A stretch of DNA of 64,000 bases from CAYSPG01 sp964432885. Its GTDB lineage: Bacteria > Bacteroidota > Bacteroidia > AKYH767-A > OLB10. The stretch spans positions 124,001 to 188,000 of the forward strand of contig CAYSPG010000006.1 in assembly GCA_964432885.1 (NCBI GenBank), given 5' to 3'. Position numbers and translations under genes: made by a program. Below, piece after piece: positions 33,493 through 43,500 of this stretch. Position 1 is the stretch's first letter, and each line of letters opens with the position of its first letter. Under the pieces are notes generated by a model. That model saw only the letters and a program-made list of their open reading frames with translations. It searched no databases and was not told where the DNA came from.

Positions 33493-35586
33493 TCAGTTTT
33501 CCATCTTTACCATTCGTGTTAAATCATGAATGGCATACGCATTAATACCTGTTTTGGCCGCTAATTGTTTCAAAAATTGTTGCAAATCTGACAAACTTTC
33601 AAAATCATTGGTGCGCAACGCAACCTTTGTTTTGGTTTTTCCGTAAACAGCCGATTCATTAATTTTTTTGGCTAACGATTCAATGTTCTTGTTTTCGTAG
33701 CACATTAAATACACATTGTCGGCTGTTTCAAAAATTTGCTTTACATACGATGGTTTGTAGTGCAGCGGTATGGAAACATTTACTTTAATGTTTTTTCCTT
33801 TGGCATATTGCTTTACAGTGTAAAGCATTTTTATGTACTCACTTAAATATTTTTCTTCCTTGCCTTTGTAGTCGGCAAATGTGTGGGGCTCTACATCAAG
33901 ATGCAATGCTGAAATATTTTTTCCTGCTTTGGCGCGAATGGAGTCAAGATACGTTATAACCTCTTTTGAAGATTGATTTACCAGATTGTTGTTGCCAATT
34001 AATAATTCAGCCGAAACGGTATAGCGCTTTAGTGTTTCAAAAAGTGCAATAGCATTTTTGTTTTCGTTTTCAGATGCATTTGCTTTTACCGAAACAATGG
34101 CATTCGAAATTTTATTGTTGCTTAAAAACTCAGCAATAAATTGCGGAGTTAAACTTTCATATCCTTCGCTCCAGATGTAAACCGACTTATCAAAATTTTC
34201 TGAAACAAATTTATTTTCTAACGAATCGAGTTTCACAGGCATCAAATAATTTCCAATGTTTGTTTCGGGATGATAAGCCGAAAGGCGCAGCAAATGCAAA
34301 TACATCTGTTGTTTAATATCTATCAACTCAACCTTTTGTCCCTGCAATTGGTCAAGCAAATCAAGCGCATGAACAGGATTAAATTCAGCATCGTTAAACT
34401 GATGTCGTACTCGCTCAATACGCAAAAGCTCTTGTGTTTCTTTTGTTTTTTCGTACGTAGTGAGGTATTGTTTTAGTTTGTATCTAAACTCGTAAAAAAT
34501 ATTTAATTGTTCGGCAAACAGTTCATTGCCTGTTGTGCCAAAGCGGCTTTTTATCCATTCGTTTCGCGCAAGTGCTTCATTGCGGTTTTCTTTTACTGCC
34601 AATCCAATGGGTACCGAAAGCGAAAGGCCTACAGAGAAAAAATTCCGTTTGGTGTCAGAATAAAACGGGTCGTAATAGTTGTATTTTAATGAACCGCGTA
34701 GCCCAACCCTGTTCATTGAATTGGATTGAAGGTTTGTGTTTTCTAACTGCAGTTTTAAAATGCTGTCGTTTGCAGGCTCAAGCCCTCGCACGGCTTTTAG
34801 ATATTCGTCAAACTTTAAGTCAACAAGAGGCAAAATAACTTTGTCGGCCGAATCGGTTTGCTCAATCTGTTCAAAAGCTTTTTTGTAATCATTATAAAGC
34901 TGCAATTCATAATTTATTTGCACCACGCTTTGCTGTGTTTGTATGCGCTGCAAATTGGTAATGGCATCCAACTCGTGCAACCGGTTTATGGCAATTACTT
35001 TTTCATCAGCAATATTTTTTCTCTTATCAAGAATTTTAATTTTCTCAAGGTTAAAGCGATAAATCAATTCAGCCGAACGCTGCGAAATATTTTTTTCATA
35101 AGCCGATTCCTGCGAAAGCAGATTGTCCAGCTTTGCTTCATTGCGAAGCTGCTTGGCCTTTAAATCGTTTGCCACCAAGCCATCTTTAAAAATATTCCAG
35201 TCGAGCCCGGTTTGAAAACGCTGACGGTAAATTAAATCCTGCTCATCATCATTACTTGGCTTAAAGTTTTGAAAAAAGTTTGAGTTCCATTCCAGGCCCG
35301 GGTCGCGGTCATACTTTTCGGCACGTGCAAGTTGCCACGCATTTTTGTATTTAAGTTCATTGTCTTCTTTGGCTTTTTCGGGAGTAAAAATTTTTGACGC
35401 TGAACTCAAATATCCATCAGGCAACTTATCTAAAATTAAAATGCGGTAGCGAATCCACACCTTTTCCAATTCATGAATTTGTGTGGCAACAGCCGAATCT
35501 TTTTTTGACTGGGCATTTACTATAAATGGCAGCCCCAAAAAAACAGTTATAACTATGGCAGCACGTAAAAGAAATTTGAAATACAT
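33493..35586 (-). CDS. TolC-like outer-membrane duct fused to a C-terminal glycoside hydrolase-like barrel
   Basis: From ATG at 35586 it is 697 residues. A signal peptide ends FIVNAQ (about 25). About 60-440 is a TolC-type double helical hairpin with strands (FQTGLDWNIFKDGLV and SVGLSLSVPIGLAV). About 465-690 reads as an eight-stranded TIM barrel: SVYIWSEGY, AIVSVKA, SAELLIG, ALHLDVEPH, VNVSIPLHY, NVYLMCYE, KVALRTN and YAIHDL. The acidic pair in LDVEP (about 563-565) is where a retaining or GH18-like hydrolase carries its catalytic acids. This fusion is unusual. The first gene of the four-gene polysaccharide set, it has its own promoter box 5 bases upstream. Confidence 0.8.
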   Translation of the reverse strand: MYFKFLLRAAIVITVFLGLPFIVNAQSKKDSAVATQIHELEKVWIRYRILILDKLPDGYLSSASKIFTPEKAKEDNELKYKNAWQLARAEKYDRDPGLEWNSNFFQNFKPSNDDEQDLIYRQRFQTGLDWNIFKDGLVANDLKAKQLRNEAKLDNLLSQESAYEKNISQRSAELIYRFNLEKIKILDKRKNIADEKVIAINRLHELDAITNLQRIQTQQSVVQINYELQLYNDYKKAFEQIEQTDSADKVILPLVDLKFDEYLKAVRGLEPANDSILKLQLENTNLQSNSMNRVGLRGSLKYNYYDPFYSDTKRNFFSVGLSLSVPIGLAVKENRNEALARNEWIKSRFGTTGNELFAEQLNIFYEFRYKLKQYLTTYEKTKETQELLRIERVRHQFNDAEFNPVHALDLLDQLQGQKVELIDIKQQMYLHLLRLSAYHPETNIGNYLMPVKLDSLENKFVSENFDKSVYIWSEGYESLTPQFIAEFLSNNKISNAIVSVKANASENENKNAIALFETLKRYTVSAELLIGNNNLVNQSSKEVITYLDSIRAKAGKNISALHLDVEPHTFADYKGKEEKYLSEYIKMLYTVKQYAKGKNIKVNVSIPLHYKPSYVKQIFETADNVYLMCYENKNIESLAKKINESAVYGKTKTKVALRTNDFESLSDLQQFLKQLAAKTGINAYAIHDLTRMVKMEN

Positions 35587-35591
35587 CACTT

Positions 35592-35599
35592 CAAAAATA
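35592..35599 (-). promoter_or_regulatory. TATTTTTG -7 box of the exopolysaccharide operon
   Basis: Exact TAnnTTTG match on the minus strand, with TTG at 35617-35619 and a 17-base spacer. Only 5 bases (AAGTG) separate it from the ATG at 35586. It supports the shorter start of the TolC fusion and predicts a leaderless message for the operon. Confidence 0.6.
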
Positions 35600-35739
35600 A
35601 CTTCACCATGTAACAGCAATTAATTTCATACGGAAACTAATCAACACTAAAATGAATTAAAATGTTAATACTCTGCATTTGTATTGTAGCCTATTTGCTT
35701 AGCTATAATTCCTATTTTAGGCACAACAAAAAATAATCT

Positions 35740-37374
35740 ATGAACAAAAAACATCCTAAAGCACTACCTTATTTATTCCTCTCCGAAATGTGGGAACGTT
35801 TTGGTTTTTATTTAATGCTTGGCATATTTTTTCTGTACATGACCGACACCCAAAAAGGCGGATTGGGAATGGATAGAAAAGAAGCAAGCGATATTTTCGG
35901 AACTTTTATTGCTTTGGTTTATCTTACTCCATTTGTTGGCGGTTTGCTTGCCGACAGAGTGCTTGGTTACCGATGGAGCATTACCATTGGTGGAATTTTA
36001 ATGGGCGTTGGGTATTGCGGATTGGCCATTCCGGGTATGACAGCTTTTTATATTTCGCTGCTTGTTATTTGTATTGGCAATGGATTTTTTAAACCCAATA
36101 TTTCAACCATACTTGGCAATGTGTATAACAGCCCCGATTATAAACACCTGAAAGATTCGGGCTACAATATTTTTTATATGGGAATAAATATTGGTGCGTT
36201 TATCTGTAATTTTTTTGGAGCGTATTTGCGAAACACGTTTAGCTGGGGTGCAGCATTTACAGCTGCAGGTATCGGAATGTTTATTGGTGTACTTATTTTT
36301 TGGATGGGCAATAAACATTTTAAACATGCCGATGTGATTAAACCCACAAAACCAGAAGATATGTCGGTTGGAAAAATTCTTGGAATAACCATGCTGCCAG
36401 CCATTATTGCCGGATACATTGGGTGGATGATACCGGGAAATATTTTTGGAAGTGATAGTACCGATGCTTTTATACTTGGGGCATTGCCCGTAGCTGCATA
36501 TTATGTGTTGGTAATGGTGCGCAGCAATGCCGAAGACAGAAAACCAATTGCTGCATTGCTTAGTGTATTTGCAGTGGCAATAGTTTTTTGGGCCATCTTT
36601 AAACAAAACGGAACTGCGCTTACCACCTGGGCGGAAAGCTATACTGACAGAGAAATTTCTCAAACCATGCTTGCGCCTGCTAAAGCAATTGGCGTAGTGC
36701 AGGAAGTGAGTTATAAAAAAGATTCGGTGCCGATGGCTGATGAGCAATTCCGCATTGCGCGTGATGCAAATGATAAGGTGATTAAAACTTTTGATTACCC
36801 TTTATACTTTAAAAATATTCCTCCTGAACAATTACCTAAGGAGGGCGAAAAAGTAAATTTAGTTTCAACAGAATTAGGACAAAGTATAAATCCGTTTTGG
36901 GTAGTAGTACTCACACCTGTTGTGGTTGCATTTTTTGCTTTTCTAAAAAGAAGAAATAAAGAGCCTTCCACTCCATGGAAAATATTTTATGGATTATTTA
37001 TTACAGCACTTTCAACATTGGTGATGGTGGGCGCAACGTATGCATGTCATAATGGAATGGAAAAAAGTTCGATGCTATGGCTGATTGGGTGTTATGGAGT
37101 AATTACTGTAGGTGAGTTGTGTTTAAGCCCAATGGCACTATCGTTGGTTTCGAAACTTGCACCACCGCGGTTAACAGCACTGCTAATGGGAGGATGGTTT
37201 TTGTCAACCTCAATAGGAAATAAAATGAGCGGTGTACTTGCCAGTTTATGGGATGGCTACGAGCACAAAGCAAATTTCTTTTTGGTAAACTGTGTGCTGG
37301 CATTAATTACTTCGGTAATTATTTTTATGATGATAAAGTGGCTAAATAAAATTGTGAAAGAGCACGGGGCTTAA
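35740..37374 (+). CDS. POT-family proton-dependent oligopeptide transporter
   Basis: A 544-residue inner-membrane transporter of the major facilitator superfamily. The N-terminal helix carries the POT signature EMWERFGFY (ExxER, about 17-25). GGLLADRVLGYR follows between helices 2 and 3, and FYMGINIGAFICNFFGAYLR is the PTR2 signature region. There is a soluble loop at about 305-380. At least twelve membrane helices are visible. It imports di- and tripeptides with protons. A single-gene unit with a terminator behind it. The best -7 candidate upstream, TATTTTAG, is one base off consensus. Confidence 0.94.
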   Translation: MNKKHPKALPYLFLSEMWERFGFYLMLGIFFLYMTDTQKGGLGMDRKEASDIFGTFIALVYLTPFVGGLLADRVLGYRWSITIGGILMGVGYCGLAIPGMTAFYISLLVICIGNGFFKPNISTILGNVYNSPDYKHLKDSGYNIFYMGINIGAFICNFFGAYLRNTFSWGAAFTAAGIGMFIGVLIFWMGNKHFKHADVIKPTKPEDMSVGKILGITMLPAIIAGYIGWMIPGNIFGSDSTDAFILGALPVAAYYVLVMVRSNAEDRKPIAALLSVFAVAIVFWAIFKQNGTALTTWAESYTDREISQTMLAPAKAIGVVQEVSYKKDSVPMADEQFRIARDANDKVIKTFDYPLYFKNIPPEQLPKEGEKVNLVSTELGQSINPFWVVVLTPVVVAFFAFLKRRNKEPSTPWKIFYGLFITALSTLVMVGATYACHNGMEKSSMLWLIGCYGVITVGELCLSPMALSLVSKLAPPRLTALLMGGWFLSTSIGNKMSGVLASLWDGYEHKANFFLVNCVLALITSVIIFMMIKWLNKIVKEHGA

Positions 37375-37391
37375 AATTTGATTTTATCCAT

Positions 37392-37429
37392 AAAAAAACG
37401 CAGCCTGTATTAACAAGCTGCGTTTTTTT
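37392..37429. terminator. Bidirectional terminator between the POT gene and the DUF2911 gene
   Basis: A stem of A7-ACGCAGC-type left arm (37392-37404) pairs with right arm 37417-37429 (GCTGCG then T run), 13 bp with a 12-base loop. A and T runs on both sides allow termination in both directions, as expected between convergent genes. Confidence 0.85.
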
Positions 37430-37444
37430 TATTACAAACTAAAA

Positions 37445-38305
37445 CTACTTAGCCATCTTTTTTAGTTCGGCAATAAGTTTGTCGTTTAATGCTGTGTAAT
37501 GCTCATCTTTTTCGGCCACAGCAGTTGCTTTGGATAATTCGGCTGTTGCTGTTGCGCCCTTGTAATCCTTCATCTCTTTCTGAATTTTTGCTTTGGTGTG
37601 TGTAATCCAATATGCTTTAGGATTCATTTCAGCAGCTTTGTTACACCACTCAAGTGCCTTGTTTAAATCTTTACCGTTTTCAAAATAATAATTTGCTGCC
37701 GAAAAATAAGGCCTTGTATCTTTTGCCAAAGCAGCATCAATGTTTTTCATAACCTTAGCATCGTGGTCTGATGTAACTGCAAGTGAAACCTTTGTTTTGT
37801 CCCACATAAAATCTACATTACATGTGGTATTGGTTATATCATTTACTGCAATGGTAAAAGTTTCAACCTTGTCATTTGTTGTTGTGGGTTTTACTTTAAA
37901 GCGGGCAACTTCATTTTCTGATTTGTAATTACCAACATCTCCGCCAAGGGTTAAGTCTTTATACAGCATAATGTTCCACTCGGCTGCATTAGGAATACTG
38001 TAAACAGCATAAGTGCCTGCTGCAACTGGGGTGCCATTAATTTTTATGTCATCGCCAACTGTAATTTTTGTTGCCGAATTAGCACCTGTGCGCCATATTT
38101 TATCGTACGGAACAAGGTCGCCAAAAATCGCGCGCCCTTTTACGCTGGGACGCGAATAGTCAATTTTAATTTCGCCAATACCAAAAGCCTGCGTTACAAT
38201 TTGCGATGGGCTTGGTGCCGGTGTTTTTAATGTTTGTGCATAAGCACTTGTTGTTAGCATTGCTGATAGTGCAAGTGCAGTTAGTGTGTTGATTTGATTT
38301 TTCAT
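37445..38305 (-). CDS. DUF2911 domain protein with C-terminal TPR-like region
   Basis: A 286-residue exported protein with signal peptide (ends SAYAQ, residue 24). The DUF2911 domain covers about 30-185: IKIDYSRPSVKGRAIFG, DKIWRTGANSATKI and AAGTYAVYSIP are typical. Residues about 195-280 form two or three TPR-like helix pairs (LNKALEWCNKAAEMNP). The function of DUF2911 proteins is unknown; they are common in Bacteroidota. It stands alone between a terminator and a repeat-rich spacer. Confidence 0.9.
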   Translation of the reverse strand: MKNQINTLTALALSAMLTTSAYAQTLKTPAPSPSQIVTQAFGIGEIKIDYSRPSVKGRAIFGDLVPYDKIWRTGANSATKITVGDDIKINGTPVAAGTYAVYSIPNAAEWNIMLYKDLTLGGDVGNYKSENEVARFKVKPTTTNDKVETFTIAVNDITNTTCNVDFMWDKTKVSLAVTSDHDAKVMKNIDAALAKDTRPYFSAANYYFENGKDLNKALEWCNKAAEMNPKAYWITHTKAKIQKEMKDYKGATATAELSKATAVAEKDEHYTALNDKLIAELKKMAK

Positions 38306-38436
38306 TATTTGATTTATGTTTTTTTATTAAATGGTATTAATTTTTTTTAACGCAGATTGTTATGATTATTAAGATTAAAAATGATTATGAATCATTCCAA
38401 ATCATCAGCATCATAAAAATCAGTGTTCTCATTTTT
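38306..38436. repeat. Repeat-like spacer (ATGATTAT words)
   Basis: 38340-38434 contains ACGCAGATTGTTATGATTAT, then AAAAATGATTATGAATCATT and AATCATCAGCATCATAAAA, words that pair with one another (ATGATTATGAATCAT is nearly self-complementary). It resembles dispersed intergenic elements of Bacteroidota genomes. No gene is seen. Confidence 0.5.
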
Positions 38437-39996
38437 TTAAATATCAAACTTTATCCCTTGTGCCAAAGGTAATTCAGTTGAATAATTGATAGTATTAGTT
38501 TGCCTGCGCATATAAATTTTCCAGCTATCACTTCCGCTTTCGCGGCCACCACCGGTTTCTTTTTCGCCACCAAAGGCTCCGCCAATTTCAGCACCGCTGG
38601 TTCCTATGTTCACGTTTGCTATGCCGCAATCACTTCCTTCATGCGAAAGAAATTTTTCTGTTTCTAACATATTTCTTGAGAAGATGGAACTTGACAATCC
38701 TTGCGGAACATCGTTTTGAAGTGCAATGGCTTCATCAATGGTTTTGTATTTCATAATGTAAAGCAATGGTGCAAAAGTTTCGTGGCACACAATTGGCAAA
38801 TTCTTTTTTACTTCTGCTATTGCAGGCACAACATAACATTCACTCTCATATCCATCACCGTTTAAATTTTCTCCTCCGCATAAAATTGTTCCGCCTTCTG
38901 ATTTTACTCTTTCTATTGCAGTGTTAAAATCCGCTACTGCGCTTTTGTCAATAAGCGGTCCTACCAAAGTTTTTGAATCTAACGGATGCCCTATGCGAAT
39001 GTGTTTGTATGCGCCCACTAATTTTTGCTTAAAGTTTTCGTAAACACTTTCGTGAATAATAAGCCTGCGTGTAGATGTGCAGCGTTGCCCTGCTGTGCCC
39101 ACAGCGCCAAACAAAACAGCACGCAATGCCATGTCCAAATCGGCATGTTCTGAAATTATTATTGCATTGTTTCCGCCAAGTTCTAACAAACTTCTTCCTA
39201 AGCGTTCGCCTACAATTGCACCAACGCGTTTTCCAACACGTGTACTTCCGGTTGCAGAAATTAAAGGCACACGGTTATCTGCCAAAAAATTATCACCCAC
39301 ATGTTTGCTGCTTGCAACAATCAAATTACAAACTCCTTCAGGAACATTGTTTTGTTTTAAAACTTTGGCAATAATGTTATGTGTTGCAATGGCGCACAAA
39401 GGAGTTTTACTTGAAGGTTTCCACAACACCACATCACCACATACCATTGCAAGCATTGCATTCCAACTCCACACAGCCACAGGAAAATTAAATGCAGAAA
39501 TTACGCCTACAATTCCAAGCGGATGGTATTGCTCATACATGCGGTGCTTTGCGCGCTCGCTGTGCATGGTGAGTCCATAAAGTTGGCGAGACAAGCCCAC
39601 AGCAAAATCGCAGATGTCTATCATCTCCTGTACTTCGCCCAATCCTTCCTGGTAAATTTTCCCCATCTCGTAAGAAACCAATTTTCCCAACGGCTCTTTG
39701 TATTTTCTTAATTCATCACCAATCTGGCGCACTACTTCGCCACGATGCGGGGCAGGAATCATACGCCATTCTTTAAATGCTTTTTCAGCACCCTGAATTA
39801 TTTTTTCGTAATCGTCTTTTGTTCCTTGTTTTATTTTAGCAATAATTTGTGCATCGGTTGATGAATAGCTTTCTAAAACTTCACCTGTCGTTTCAAACCA
39901 TTTTGTTCCGGTGCAAACACCGTTGTTAAGTTCTGATATTCCAAGTTGCTTCAAGGCTTCTGCAATGCCGTAATCTGCAAGTGTTACTGTACTCAT
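38437..39996 (-). CDS. amaB: Aldehyde dehydrogenase, ALDH7 (alpha-aminoadipic semialdehyde dehydrogenase) type
   Basis: A 519-residue cytoplasmic NAD-dependent enzyme. The general base Glu lies in LELGGNNAI, and the catalytic Cys in GTAGQRCTSTRRL. SATGSTRVGKRVG is the cofactor-binding turn. The NNAI and GQRCT forms, and the start with GVCTGTKWFETTGEVLESYS, fit ALDH7/antiquitin, which oxidises aminoadipate semialdehyde (piperideine-6-carboxylate) in lysine breakdown. Substrate is inferred from family resemblance. It is a single-gene unit with a TAATTTCG-like box at 40051-40058, 54 bases upstream. Confidence 0.88.
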   Translation of the reverse strand: MSTVTLADYGIAEALKQLGISELNNGVCTGTKWFETTGEVLESYSSTDAQIIAKIKQGTKDDYEKIIQGAEKAFKEWRMIPAPHRGEVVRQIGDELRKYKEPLGKLVSYEMGKIYQEGLGEVQEMIDICDFAVGLSRQLYGLTMHSERAKHRMYEQYHPLGIVGVISAFNFPVAVWSWNAMLAMVCGDVVLWKPSSKTPLCAIATHNIIAKVLKQNNVPEGVCNLIVASSKHVGDNFLADNRVPLISATGSTRVGKRVGAIVGERLGRSLLELGGNNAIIISEHADLDMALRAVLFGAVGTAGQRCTSTRRLIIHESVYENFKQKLVGAYKHIRIGHPLDSKTLVGPLIDKSAVADFNTAIERVKSEGGTILCGGENLNGDGYESECYVVPAIAEVKKNLPIVCHETFAPLLYIMKYKTIDEAIALQNDVPQGLSSSIFSRNMLETEKFLSHEGSDCGIANVNIGTSGAEIGGAFGGEKETGGGRESGSDSWKIYMRRQTNTINYSTELPLAQGIKFDI

Positions 39997-40080
39997 TAGT
40001 AGTTAAAAAATTTAATTGATTAATTGCTGAATAGTTATGTAATTTGATGGCGAAATTAAGAATTTAAGTCACTGACATTT

Positions 40081-40506
40081 ATGCAAACCAAACGCCCAAA
40101 AGGAAATATTGTTTCTCTTGTTGTAATTTTATTTTGTGCCGCTGTTGTATTTGGAGTAAAAAAATGCAAAGAGCGTAAGCAAGCCTATCCCGAAAGGCAA
40201 GTAACAACTACTGAAGGCAACTGGCGAAACCACAAACTTATTTACACCAAACATGCGCGCTGCCGCATGGAATGTCGCGAGATAACAGAAGCAGAAGTTG
40301 AATTTATTCTTGCAAGTGGTACGGTTAACACCGAAAAAAGCAAAGAAGCCGATGAGGAAGCAAGCGGCAAATGCCCAACTTACGCATTGGAAGGTAACAC
40401 CAAAGATGGACAGCATGTACGCATTATTTATGGAGCATGCGATAAAATTACCAAGGTGATTACGGCAATTGATTTAGGAAATGAATATGAGTGTAATTGC
40501 AGGTAA
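40081..40506 (+). CDS. DUF4258 domain protein with N-terminal membrane anchor
   Basis: A 141-residue protein. A basic start (MQTKRPKGN) and one membrane helix (about 10-25) are followed by a soluble domain. KLIYTKHARCRMECREITEAEVEFIL (split: KLIYTKHARCRMECR, ITEAEVEFIL) matches the DUF4258 pattern of His, Arg and I-T-x-x-E-V. Six cysteines are present (for example GKCP, YGACDK, YECNCR), more than usual, suggesting disulfides or metal binding outside the membrane. Some DUF4258 proteins are toxin-like (RelE/MqsR relatives), but no antitoxin is next to it. The stop is 4 bases from the convergent pyc stop. Confidence 0.75.
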   Translation: MQTKRPKGNIVSLVVILFCAAVVFGVKKCKERKQAYPERQVTTTEGNWRNHKLIYTKHARCRMECREITEAEVEFILASGTVNTEKSKEADEEASGKCPTYALEGNTKDGQHVRIIYGACDKITKVITAIDLGNEYECNCR

Positions 40507-40510
40507 TGCT

Positions 40511-43500
40511 CTAATTACCCTCCATTACTAAATCATCAGCCTCAACCAATGTTCTTTCAGTGAGAACAATTTTTTTAATCTGCATATCACGAGAAGCTGT
40601 AATAGTTGTTTCCATTTTCATCGCTTCAATAGTAAACAAAGGTGTGTTACGTTTTACGCTGTCGCCTTCTTTTACAAATATTTTTGAAAGCAAGCCTTGC
40701 AGTGGCGCACCAATGTGTGTTGGTGCCGAAACTTTTGCATTGCTTATTTTTTTGCTTGTCGAATTTTTATCTTTCACTTCAATAGCTCGCGTTTGTCCGT
40801 TGAGGCGGAAATAAACGGTGCGCATTCCGCTTTCATCGGCATCGCCTATATATAATAAGCGTATGAGAATGGTTTTGCCTTTGCCAATGTCAACAATAAT
40901 TTCTTCGTTGGTTTGCATGCCGTAAAAGAAAGGGATGGTAGGCAGTGTCATTAAATCGCCATGCTGTTGCAGGTTTTTATAATAGCCTTCAAAAACTTTT
41001 GGGTAGAATTTATAGGATAAGAAATCAAGCAACGTTAGTGTTGCATCAAACTTGAGTTTGAATTCTTCAAACTCTTTTTCAAAATCAATAGGTGTTAAAT
41101 GCGCGTTGGGTAAATCGGTGTAAGGCTTTTCATCTTTTAAAATAATTTTTTGCAAGTCGGATGGAAAGCCACCGGGAGGTTGGCCTAAGTCTCCTTTGAA
41201 CATGCTCTTAACCGAATCGGGAAAGGAAAGTGTTTCGCCTTTTAAAATAACATCTTCTTTGGTAAGATTATTTGTAACCATAAACAAAGCCATGTCGCCA
41301 ACTACTTTGCTTGATGGTGTAACTTTTACAATATCGCCAAATAAAATATTTACTTCTTCGTACGCTTTTTTAATCTCTTCCATTTTATCACCAAGCCCAA
41401 GAGAATTTGCCTGAGGTTTTAAATTGGAATATTGTCCGCCCGGTATTTCGTGTTTGTAAACTTCGGCAGTTCCTGCCTGCAAGCCGCTCTCAAAAGGATA
41501 ATACCATTCACGAACTACTTCCCAGTAATTGGAAAACTCGTTAAGTGAATCAATGTTGAAATAATTTTCGCGCTCTGTTCCCTTCAATGCTTCAATCATT
41601 GAATTAAAATTGGGCTGTGATGTTAAGCCGCTTAATGAACCCAATGCTACATCAACAACATCAACACCTGCTTCAACGGCTTTCATGTAAGTGGCGCATT
41701 GCATGGCTGAGGTATCGTGGGTGTGAAGATGAATTGGAATAGATAGATGTTTTTTAAGTTCCGTAATTAATGTGGAGGCAGCATACGGTTTTAGCAAACC
41801 TGCCATATCTTTAATCGCCAAGATGTGCGCGCCTGCGTTTTGCAATTCTCCGGCAAGGTCAATGTAGTATTGAAGATTGTATTTGCTGCGCTGTGGATTT
41901 GAAATATCGCCCGTGTAGCAAATACATGCTTCAGCCAAACCGCCTGTTTGATTTCGCACAGCGTTAATGGAAACCTTCATGCTCTTAACCCAATTGAGTG
42001 AATCGAAAATGCGAAACACATCAATTCCGTTTTCCCAACTCTTCTCGATAAATTTTTCGACTAAATTGTCGGGGTAGGCTGCGTAACCAATAGCATTGCT
42101 TCCGCGAATGAGCATTTGCAACAAAATATTTGGAATGGCTGCGCGAAATAATTGCAAACGTTTCCAGGGGTCTTCGTGCAAGAAGCGAAGTGCAACATCA
42201 AACGTTGCACCACCCCAAACTTCCATGCTGAAGAGTTGAGGGTGCTGTTGTGCATAAGCTTTTGCAACTTTGTACATATCAATGGTACGTACACGGGTGG
42301 CGAGCAAGGATTGATGTGCATCGCGAAATGTGCAATCGGTGTAGTGAATTACTTTTTCATTTTTTAACCACTGCGCAAATTTTTCGGGGCCGAGCTCAGT
42401 AAGTTTCTGTTTTGTTCCGATGGGTGTTGGGCGAAACGGGTCGTATAACGGTAAACGTGGCTGTGAAAACTTTTTTGTGTTCTTAAGCCCGTTTAAATCC
42501 GGATTTCCGTTTACCATTACATCGGCCAAGTAGCGCAACACTTTTGTTCCGCTATCCTGCCGCGTTTTAAAATTAAAGAGTTCCGGATGTTTTTGTATGA
42601 AAGGAACGGTGGATTGCCCTGACTGAAAAACAGGATGCTTGATTACGTTTTCTAAAAACTGAATGTTTGTTTTAACTCCGCGAATGCGAAATTCTACCAA
42701 TGCACGATACATACGTTGTGATGCACCTGCAAGCGTACGCCCACTGGCCGTTACTTTAGCAATCATGCTATCGAAAAACGGTGAAACCTTAACGCCCTGG
42801 TATGAACTGCCCTCGTCAATGCGGATACCGTATCCTCCAGCGTTGCGATACGCGATGATGGTTCCATAGTCGGGTTTAAAATCGTTTTGCGGGTCTTCGG
42901 TAGTAATGCGGCACTGAATGGCAAAGCCGTTGCATTTTATTTCATTTTGGTTTTTTATGTCAATTACGGGCGATGAAAGTTTTTCGCCATCGGCAATAAA
43001 AATTTGTGAGCGCACAATATCAATGCCTGTAATTTCTTCGGTAACGGTGTGCTCCACCTGTATGCGAGGGTTTACTTCTATGAAATAAATATTTTCGTCT
43101 TTATCAACTAAAAATTCAACGGTGCCTGCATTGCTGTAGCCAACGTGTTTGGTAACGGCAAGTGCATACTCGTGAAGTTTGTTTTTTGTTTCCTGCCTGA
43201 GGGTGGGTGCAGGTGCAACCTCCACCACTTTTTGAAATCTGCGCTGTACCGAACAATCGCGCTCATGCAGGTGAACAATGTTGCCATGTGTGTCGCCAAG
43301 TATTTGTACTTCGATGTGCTTGGGGTCGTCAACAAATTTTTCGATGAAAATGGTATCGTCACCAAAAGCATTTGCGGCTTCGCGCTTTGCTTCATTAAAT
43401 GATTTTTCGAGTTCGTCCATATTGCGAACTACGCGCATGCCACGGCCTCCGCCACCGGCTGCTGCTTTTAACATTACGGGTAAGCCAATGCGTTTTGCTT

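Noticed and set aside
36103..36747. 214-codon frame antisense to the POT transporter
   Set aside because: Composition (many His, Ile, Lys and Cys) is that of a reverse frame of a membrane protein; no promoter or motif.
40081..40506. DUF4258 protein as part of a toxin-antitoxin pair
   Set aside because: No small partner gene on either side, and the membrane anchor and six Cys argue against a RelE-type toxin.
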